Shown here: positions 42,878 through 47,764 of the stretch, in pieces
Layout: every line of letters begins with the position of its first letter
Numbering within the stretch: the first letter of the stretch is position 1
NCBI RefSeq assembly: GCF_021462505.1
Contig: NZ_JAKEDV010000006.1
Location: forward strand, 124,667-172,430
Direction of reading: 5' to 3'
Origin: Thermus brockianus
GTDB lineage: Bacteria > Deinococcota > Deinococci > Deinococcales > Thermaceae
Length of the DNA stretch: 47,764 bases
Notes under the pieces: model-generated
Told to the model about the DNA's origin: nothing
The model's database searches: none
What the model saw: the letters and a program-made list of their open reading frames with translations, nothing else
Program-made: the position numbers and the translations under genes

Positions 42878-43953
42878 GAAACCCCCCAGATGCGCTCCCC
42901 TTCCGCCAGGTAGGGGATGCCCTTGGCCTTGGCGTAGGCCAGGGGGTCTTCCCCGTGGAAAAGCTCCACCCGCCTTTCCCGGGCGAAGCGGCGGAAGGCC
43001 TTTAGGTCCAGGGCCAAGACTTCTGGAGGCTCCTCCGCCTGGGGAAGCTTTAGGGCTTCCAGGGCCCGTTCCACCCCTAAGGCGAAGCCCGCCGCCTTAG
43101 GCAAAAGGGCCCCGTCGTACCGCCCGCCCCCCAGAAGGGGCAGGCCGAAGCCCGGGGTGTAGGCCCGGAAGAAGATGCCCGAGTAGTACTCGTACCGCCG
43201 GGCCATGCCCAGATCCAGGAGGACGGGCCTTTCCAGAAGCGCCAGGGTCCTCTCCAGGTCGGCCAGGGCCTTTTGGGCCTTGGGGGGAAGGGGGAGGGCC
43301 TTGGCCTCCTTTAGGACCTCCTGCCCCCCGTAGAGGTCGGGAAGGGCCAGGAGGGCCTTTTTCGCCCCCTCCGGCACGGGGTGGTGGGCAAGGAGGGCGG
43401 AAAGCTCGGGGAGGTTTTTGCGGTGGATGGCGGCCTGCGCCGCCCTTCTAGCCCCTTCCGGGAGGCCCGAGGCCTTGAGCACCTCCCCCACCAGGCTCGG
43501 CAGGCCCACCTCCACCACCCCTTCCACCCCCAGGGCCTCGAGGGCGGCGAAGGCCAGGTGGAGGACCTCCGCATCCGCCTTGGGCCCCGTGGCCCCGATG
43601 AGCTCTAGCCCCACCTGGGTGTACTCGCGAAGCCGCCCGAGCTCCGCATCCCCTTCCCTAAGCCAAAGGGCCCCGGCGTACTGGAAGCGGTGGACCCCCT
43701 CCTTCAGGTGGGGCCTTAGGAGCTTGGCCAGGAGGGTGGTGAACTCGCTCCTTAGGGCGAGCACCTCCCCCGTCTTGTCCACCAGTTTGAAGGCCCTTTC
43801 CGCCAGGGGATGGCCGGGGTCAAAGGCCTCGAGGGCGGGGAGCTCCACGGGCTCGTAGCCGTGTTGCCAGAAAAGCTTCTGGAGCCGCCCCTGGAGCTCG
43901 GCCTTGAGCCTAGCCTCGGGGGGGAGGAGGAAGCGGGTGCCTTCGGGGATCAT
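42874..43953 (-). CDS. hisZ: ATP phosphoribosyltransferase regulatory subunit HisZ
   Basis: HisZ is a catalytically dead histidyl-tRNA-synthetase relative that forms a complex with short HisG and gives histidine feedback. The 359-aa protein shows the class II synthetase fold: [38 protein letters not shown] in its parts, [13 protein letters not shown], and [20 protein letters not shown], then [15 protein letters not shown] and [11 protein letters not shown]. There is no anticodon-binding domain, as expected. ATG 43953 overlaps the cyclophilin stop by 4 bp (ATGA). Confidence 0.95.
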   Translation of the reverse strand: MIPEGTRFLLPPEARLKAELQGRLQKLFWQHGYEPVELPALEAFDPGHPLAERAFKLVDKTGEVLALRSEFTTLLAKLLRPHLKEGVHRFQYAGALWLREGDAELGRLREYTQVGLELIGATGPKADAEVLHLAFAALEALGVEGVVEVGLPSLVGEVLKASGLPEGARRAAQAAIHRKNLPELSALLAHHPVPEGAKKALLALPDLYGGQEVLKEAKALPLPPKAQKALADLERTLALLERPVLLDLGMARRYEYYSGIFFRAYTPGFGLPLLGGGRYDGALLPKAAGFALGVERALEALKLPQAEEPPEVLALDLKAFRRFARERRVELFHGEDPLAYAKAKGIPYLAEGERIWGVS

Positions 43954-44552
43954 TCCTTCACGAGGATTTCCACGCTAAGGATGCGGTCCGGCACCGCCTT
44001 GGCCCCGAGGCCCTCCGTGGGGGCTAAGCGGCGCACCACCTCCATCCCCTCCACCACCTGGGCGAAGAGGGTGTACTGCCCCGTGAGGTGGGGGGTGGGG
44101 GCCAGGGTGATGAAGAACTGGCTCCCGTTGGAGTTGGGGTCCTGGGTGCGGGCCATGCCCACCAGGCCTTCCCGGTCAAAGGCCAGGCCCGGGACGATCT
44201 CCAGGCCGAAGGTGTAGCCGGGCCCGCCCCGGCCCGTGCCCGTGGGGTCCCCCGTCTGGGCCACGAAGCCGGGGATGACCCGGTGCCAGACCACCCCGTC
44301 AAAGTAGCGGTGAAGGGCCAGGAAGACGAAGGAGTTCACCGTGTTGGGGGTTTCCTTCTCCAGGAGGTCCAAGAGGATATCCCCTTGGGTGGTCTTGAGG
44401 CGGGCGTAGTAGTCCTTGCCCGCTTCCAGCACCGGCTCAGGGGCCTTGAAGGAGCGCACGGGCTTTTCCGAAAGGTAGGGAAGGGGCTTCATGCTCTCAC
44501 CCTTGCAGGCGCTAAGGAAAACGAGAAACAAGAGGAGGACGCGCACCCCCAT
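43950..44552 (-). CDS. Cyclophilin-type peptidyl-prolyl isomerase lipoprotein
   Basis: This 200-aa protein has a lipoprotein signal ([12 protein letters not shown], Cys 16) and a cyclophilin domain from about residue 50: [54 protein letters not shown] with the catalytic Arg in [15 protein letters not shown], and [14 protein letters not shown]. It should catalyse proline isomerisation in exported proteins at the cell surface. It is encoded between dcd and hisZ with a 3-bp gap and a 4-bp overlap, so it is cotranscribed, with no obvious functional link to histidine synthesis. Confidence 0.93.
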   Translation of the reverse strand: MGVRVLLLFLVFLSACKGESMKPLPYLSEKPVRSFKAPEPVLEAGKDYYARLKTTQGDILLDLLEKETPNTVNSFVFLALHRYFDGVVWHRVIPGFVAQTGDPTGTGRGGPGYTFGLEIVPGLAFDREGLVGMARTQDPNSNGSQFFITLAPTPHLTGQYTLFAQVVEGMEVVRRLAPTEGLGAKAVPDRILSVEILVKE

Positions 44553-44555
44553 AGC

Positions 44556-45101
44556 CTACACCCGGGGCAGGGTGATGCCCCTTTGCCCCTGGTACTTGCC
44601 CTTGCGGTCCTTGTAGGTGGTTTCGGGCCTCGGGCCTTCCAGGAAGAGGATCTGCACGATGCCCTCCCCGGCGTAGACCTTGGCGGGGAGGGGGGTGGTG
44701 TTGGAGATCTCCAGGGTCACGTGCCCCTCCCAGCCCGGCTCCAAGGGGGTGACGTTGGCCACGATGCCGCACCGGGCATAGGTGCTCTTGCCCAGGGCGA
44801 TGGCGATCACGTTTTCCGGCATGCGGATGTACTCAATGCTCCGGGTGAGGGCGAAGGAGTTGGGGGGGATGATGACCTCCTCCCCCTCGTACTCCACGAA
44901 GCTCCGCGCGTCAAAGTTCTTGGGGTCCACCACGGTGGAGAAGACGTTGGTGAAGATCTTCCACTCCGGGGCGGCCCTTAGGTCATAGCCGAAGGAGGAA
45001 AGGCCATAGCTAATGACCCCTTCCCGCACGAGCCTCTCCTCAAAGGGCTCTATCATCCCCTTTTTGGCCATCTCCCGGATCCACCAGTCCGGCTTAACCA
45101 T
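44556..45101 (-). CDS. dcd: dCTP deaminase
   Basis: Dcd turns dCTP into dUTP for thymidylate synthesis. The 181-aa protein has the trimeric dUTPase-like fold motifs: [12 protein letters not shown] near residue 31, [25 protein letters not shown] near 104 (binding the triphosphate), and [12 protein letters not shown] near 126 with the catalytic Glu. Length is normal for a monofunctional deaminase; some archaeal relatives also hydrolyse the dUTP, which motifs do not settle. It is the first gene of a five-gene operon, with the start at ATG 45101 only about 20 bp from the divergent promoter at 45120. Confidence 0.94.
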   Translation of the reverse strand: MVKPDWWIREMAKKGMIEPFEERLVREGVISYGLSSFGYDLRAAPEWKIFTNVFSTVVDPKNFDARSFVEYEGEEVIIPPNSFALTRSIEYIRMPENVIAIALGKSTYARCGIVANVTPLEPGWEGHVTLEISNTTPLPAKVYAGEGIVQILFLEGPRPETTYKDRKGKYQGQRGITLPRV

Positions 45102-45119
45102 GCCTTCAACTATAGCCGC

Positions 45120-45125
45120 TAGACT
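45120..45125 (+). promoter_or_regulatory. Putative -10 box (TAGACT) of the dockerin-bearing lipoprotein
   Basis: TAGACT ends 6 nt before the ATG at 45132, matching the arrangement at acpS. No firm -35 box was seen; TTAACC at 45094-45099 is too far away. Confidence 0.45.
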
Positions 45126-45131
45126 TTGCTT

Positions 45132-45989
45132 ATGCGCAAGGCCTGGCCCCTTTTTCTCCTCTTGGCCGCCTGCGGTACCCAGGACCCGGGTGGCACGGGC
45201 CTCGAGGCCCTCCGCCTCACCGCCACCACCCTCCCCCCCGCCTATCTGGGCGAGCCCTATAGCGCCGCCTTCAGCGCCGAGGGGGGGGTGAGGCCTTATA
45301 GCTTCAGCCTGGAGGGCAGGCTCCCCCAGGGCCTCGCCTTCCAGGGGGGGCGGCTTAGCGGGGTGCCCAAGGAAAAGGGCCAGTTCCCCCTCATCCTTAC
45401 CGTGGAGGACGGGGCCAAGAACAGCCGGGCCCAGAAGCTCACCCTCACCGTCTCCGACCCGCCCCCGCCCAGGCTTACCCTGGTGGCCCCCCAGGCCCAG
45501 GTGGAGGCCCCCTTCCTCCTCCTTGGGCGGGTGGAGGTAAGGGAGGCGGTGGGCTTCCAGCTAGAGCTACTCCTGAAGGACCTGACCCCTGCCCTGGAAA
45601 GCCTTAAGGCGCTAAGCCCCGCTTACCTCCTGGACTTTGACCCCGCCTCGGGGCTTTTGCGCCTGGACATGGCCTTCGCCAAGCCCATCAAGGACCAGGA
45701 GGCCTTCCGCCTCCTCCTCACCCCGGCGAAGCCCCTCACCCCCAGGCTTTCCCCCAAGGCGGTCCTCTACGACAAGGAGGGGAAGCCCCTAGGCCAGCCC
45801 TTGCCCCGGGGCAAACCCTTCGCCGCCCTTTGGGAGGTGGCGCAGAACCTGGGCAAGGAGGGCCAGGGGCTCAAGGGGGACCAGAACGGGGACGGGAAGG
45901 TGGACGGGGAGGACCTCAAAGCCCTGCAGGAAGGCTACTTCCCTAAGGCCGAGACCACCCCCCCTCCGCCCGCCGAAACGCCGCCCTAA
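45132..45989 (+). CDS. Lipoprotein with Ig-like domain and a single dockerin-like calcium loop
   Basis: This 285-aa protein has lipobox FLLLAAC (Cys 14). Residues about 25-115 are a putative-Ig (He_PIG/cadherin-like) domain: [29 protein letters not shown] in its parts, [22 protein letters not shown] and LTVEDG. A cohesin-like beta region follows at about 120-225 ([36 protein letters not shown]). Near the end [18 protein letters not shown] is an almost ideal calcium loop of dockerin/EF-hand type, then a proline tail. The plan is like a small version of the lipoproteins at 21701 and 24087. I use ATG 45132; the TTG six bases earlier has no ribosome-binding site. It converges on the macro-domain gene. 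Confidence 0.8.
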   Translation: MRKAWPLFLLLAACGTQDPGGTGLEALRLTATTLPPAYLGEPYSAAFSAEGGVRPYSFSLEGRLPQGLAFQGGRLSGVPKEKGQFPLILTVEDGAKNSRAQKLTLTVSDPPPPRLTLVAPQAQVEAPFLLLGRVEVREAVGFQLELLLKDLTPALESLKALSPAYLLDFDPASGLLRLDMAFAKPIKDQEAFRLLLTPAKPLTPRLSPKAVLYDKEGKPLGQPLPRGKPFAALWEVAQNLGKEGQGLKGDQNGDGKVDGEDLKALQEGYFPKAETTPPPPAETPP

Positions 45990-46465
45990 AGGGCCCGGCG
46001 GATGGCCTCGGCGTCCTCTTCCCGGTAGCCGTAGAGGGTTACCTCCAGGGTGTCCGGGGCCTTCTTGATCTCCTCCAGCATCACCCGGGCCACCTCCGCC
46101 ACGGGAAGCCCTCCCACCCCGGTGCCCAAAAGGGGGAAGGCCACGGTCTTTAGGCCGAGCTCCACCGCCTTCTCTAAGGCGCTCCGGGTGGCCTGGCGCA
46201 CGGTTTCCAGGCTAGCGGGCTCGTCCCCCAGGACGGCGGCGTGGATCACGTAACGCACGGGGAGGTTCCCTGCCCCCGTGACCGCCGCCTCCCCCACGCG
46301 GATTTTGCCGATGCGGTCGCACTCCTCCTGGATGGAGGGCCCCCCTTTGCGCAGGATGGCCCCCGCCACCCCTGCCCCCAGCTTCAGGTAGTTGTTGGCG
46401 GCGTTGACGATGGCGTCCCCTTGGAACCCGGTGATGTCCCCTTGGGCCACGCGGATTCGGGCCAT
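45986..46465 (-). CDS. Macro-domain protein (ADP-ribose/O-acetyl-ADP-ribose processing)
   Basis: Macro domains bind ADP-ribose and often remove it from proteins or deacetylate O-acetyl-ADP-ribose. The 159-aa protein is a single domain with [34 protein letters not shown] (shown in parts: GDIT, VNAANN and GAGVAGAI are the ligand loops), AVTGAGNLP, and [12 protein letters not shown]. The asparagine and glycine loops are intact, so it should be active. ATG 46465 is the first start that leaves the GDIT strand in place. It is divergent from the SDR-like gene by 28 bp. No ADP-ribosyltransferase gene is nearby. Confidence 0.9.
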   Translation of the reverse strand: MARIRVAQGDITGFQGDAIVNAANNYLKLGAGVAGAILRKGGPSIQEECDRIGKIRVGEAAVTGAGNLPVRYVIHAAVLGDEPASLETVRQATRSALEKAVELGLKTVAFPLLGTGVGGLPVAEVARVMLEEIKKAPDTLEVTLYGYREEDAEAIRRAL

Positions 46466-46480
46466 GCCCTTATTTTCCCT

Positions 46481-46486
46481 TACAAT
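46481..46486 (+). promoter_or_regulatory. Putative -10 box (TACAAT) of the SDR-like gene and nrdR
   Basis: TACAAT ends 7 nt before the ATG at 46494 and overlaps an upstream ATG at 46485, which argues for the later start. It would drive both the SDR-like gene and nrdR as a leaderless message. Confidence 0.5.
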
Positions 46487-46493
46487 GGGCCTG

Positions 46494-47201
46494 ATGTCAC
46501 GGGACCTGTTGGGCCTCGAGGGGCGGATCGTCATGGTGACCGGGGCTGGCCGGGGCTTCGGGCGGGCCATCGCCCACGGCTACGGGCGGAACGGGGCCAC
46601 GGTCATCGCCGTGGACCCGGACGTGGAACTGGCCACCTCGGTGGCCTCCGAGGTGGAGGCCTTGGGGGCCACGGCCATACCCATCCGGGGGGACATGAGC
46701 GTGGTCTTGGACGTGACCAGCACCTTTGAGAAGGTGGAGGAGCTCTTCGGCCTTTTGGACGGCATCGTCCACGTGACCACCGCCGAGAGCAAGACCCCCT
46801 TCGTGGAGCTTTTGGAAGGGGAGTGGTACGACCTCATGAGCCAGGACGTGAAGAGCAGCCTTTACGTCCTGCAATACGGCCTGCGCCACCTGGCGGGGGG
46901 CGGGTTCGTCACCCTGGTCCTGCCCCCTTCCGCCCGCATGGAGCCCCACACCCTCTCCGTGCGCAAGGCGGTGGAAGGGCTCATTGAGGGAGCGAGCCGT
47001 ACCTTCCCCGGGGTGCGGGTGAACGGGGTGGTGCCTTCCCGCGACCCCGTGGGGGAGGCCTACGACCAGGCTTTGGTGCGGGCTGCCTTGGGCCTTGGGT
47101 CCATGGTTTCCGAGGGCATCCGGGGGGTGGTCCTGGAGGTGCAACTGCCCGAACCCCCCACCTCCCCCGAGGTCTACGAGCTCCTGCGGGAAGTCCCATG
47201 A
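46494..47201 (+). CDS. SDR-family Rossmann protein lacking the catalytic tyrosine
   Basis: This 235-aa protein has the short-chain dehydrogenase fold: [13 protein letters not shown] (the TGxxxGxG NAD(P) loop) at residues 15-27, VDPDV after the second strand, and RVNGVVPS near the expected VNxVxPG. The catalytic triad is not complete: where YxxxK is expected, the sequence is LSVRK, with Leu 154 in place of Tyr and Lys 158 kept, and the NAG loop reads TTAES. It probably binds a dinucleotide without doing the usual oxidoreduction. The stop overlaps the nrdR start as ATGA, so the two are translationally coupled. The function is unknown. Confidence 0.8.
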   Translation: MSRDLLGLEGRIVMVTGAGRGFGRAIAHGYGRNGATVIAVDPDVELATSVASEVEALGATAIPIRGDMSVVLDVTSTFEKVEELFGLLDGIVHVTTAESKTPFVELLEGEWYDLMSQDVKSSLYVLQYGLRHLAGGGFVTLVLPPSARMEPHTLSVRKAVEGLIEGASRTFPGVRVNGVVPSRDPVGEAYDQALVRAALGLGSMVSEGIRGVVLEVQLPEPPTSPEVYELLREVP

Positions 47202-47668
47202 AATGCCCTTACTGCGCCCATCCCGACACGCGCGTGGTGGACTCCCGCCCCTCCGACGAGGGGACGGCCATCCGCCGCCGCCGGGAATGCCCGAGTTGCG
47301 GCCGCCGCTTCACCACCTACGAGCGCACGCAACTAGAACCCCTGATGGTGGTGAAGCGGGATGGGCGTAAAGAGCCCTTCAACCCGGACAAGCTCCTCCG
47401 GGGCCTCCTTTTGGCCTGCGAGAAGCGGCCCGTGGACCAGGAAACCTTGCGGCGCTTCGCCTACACCTTTGAGGACCAGGTGGCGGGCCCCGAGATTTCC
47501 TCCGAGGAGATCGGCCTTAAGGCCATGGCCTTCCTGCGCGACCTGGACCACGTGGCCTACATCCGCTTCGCCTCCGTCTACCGGGAGTTTGACTCCGTGG
47601 AGCGCTTCATTGAGGAGATCCGCCGGCTTTCTAGCGCAGGCCCTTCTTCAGGCGCAGAAGAGGGTTAA
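47198..47668 (+). CDS. nrdR: Ribonucleotide reductase repressor NrdR
   Basis: NrdR senses ATP and dATP and represses ribonucleotide reductase genes. The 156-aa protein has the zinc ribbon with CPYC at residues 3-6 and CPSC at about 31-34 (VVDSRPSDEGTAIRRRRECPSCGRRF in its parts), then the ATP-cone: VVKRDGRKEPFNPDKLLRGL, and VAYIRFASVYREF at the end. The C-terminal 20 residues are variable. The NrdR boxes it would bind are expected at nrd genes outside the window; I saw no paired NrdR box here. Confidence 0.97.
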   Translation: MKCPYCAHPDTRVVDSRPSDEGTAIRRRRECPSCGRRFTTYERTQLEPLMVVKRDGRKEPFNPDKLLRGLLLACEKRPVDQETLRRFAYTFEDQVAGPEISSEEIGLKAMAFLRDLDHVAYIRFASVYREFDSVERFIEEIRRLSSAGPSSGAEEG

Positions 47669-47764
47669 AAAGTCCTCAATTCCTCGTTTGTAAATACCTT
47701 CGTTTGCTACTTGATCTGCACCCCTTGGGAATGAGAAAAGGGGGATGCTATGCGACCCGATCGC

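Noticed and set aside
46392-46493. Longer start for the SDR-like gene
   Set aside because: Those codons lie inside the divergent macro-domain gene and its promoter; TACAAT just before 46494 supports the later start.
47745-47764. Start of a further gene at the right edge
   Set aside because: ATG codons at 47745 and 47750 follow a purine-rich stretch (AAAAGGGGG), but only a few codons fit in the window, so no call is possible.

Overview
The window reads as chromosomal DNA of a Thermus species. The evidence is the very high GC content, the strong preference for G or C at third codon positions, frequent GTG starts, densely overlapping operons, and -10 boxes placed only 6-8 nt before start codons, as in the leaderless transcripts common in Thermus. 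Many products also match Thermus enzymes closely in length and motifs: a 302-residue manganese catalase, TtuC, TrmH, RlmO, RsmF, and HisZ with short HisG. I cannot name the species.

Layout. 1-2100: the 3' part of a PP2C phosphatase, ndk, a NYN-domain ribonuclease-like gene, and the decayed 3' end of a tnpB (IS200/IS605 type) with its end hairpin. 2101-2842: an AT-richer gene for a PD-(D/E)xK nuclease-like protein, probably acquired by transfer. 2855-11582: housekeeping genes (rsmF, acpS, a DUF4870 protein, a PlsC-type acyltransferase, der, an MFS permease, priA, alr). 11579-18506: a nine-gene minus-strand operon running natA-like, natB-like, SPFH protein, ribbon-helix-helix protein, PH-like membrane protein, CPBP protease, rapZ, yvcK, and a DOMON-like surface protein. 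18570-19853: a small unknown gene, a PduO-type adenosyltransferase and tRNA-Ile(GAU) with promoter and terminator.

20077-32417 is the most unusual part. It is a cell-surface polysaccharide locus with a CBM9-like/GH114-like protein, two paralogous lipoproteins that carry a cohesin-like region plus a pair of dockerin-like calcium repeats and stalk-like Ig domains, a large lipoprotein resembling Agd3/CE18 polysaccharide deacetylases, a PelF-like GT4 glycosyltransferase, a polytopic membrane protein, and two more GH114-like proteins. The combination resembles a mixture of bacterial Pel and fungal galactosaminogalactan loci. I infer a secreted, partly de-N-acetylated galactosamine-type polymer with a protein scaffold. 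The usual PelD, PelE, PelB and PelC genes are not visible.

32689-47668 returns to core genes: rlmO, citrate synthase, ttuC, a left-handed beta-helix acyltransferase, era, dprA, a manganese catalase divergent from an oxyR gene with a strong OxyR-type operator between them, ilvE, a five-gene minus-strand operon (dcd, a cyclophilin lipoprotein, hisZ, hisG, trmH), a dockerin-bearing lipoprotein, a macro-domain protein, and an SDR-like gene coupled to nrdR. No CRISPR array, intact insertion sequence, rRNA gene or prophage was seen. Gene-free stretches over about 200 bases are 1807-2140, 19415-19729, 19807-20076, 21466-21700 and 32418-32688. They are described in the entries, except 32418-32688, which shows only the rlmO -10 box and weak short inverted repeats.
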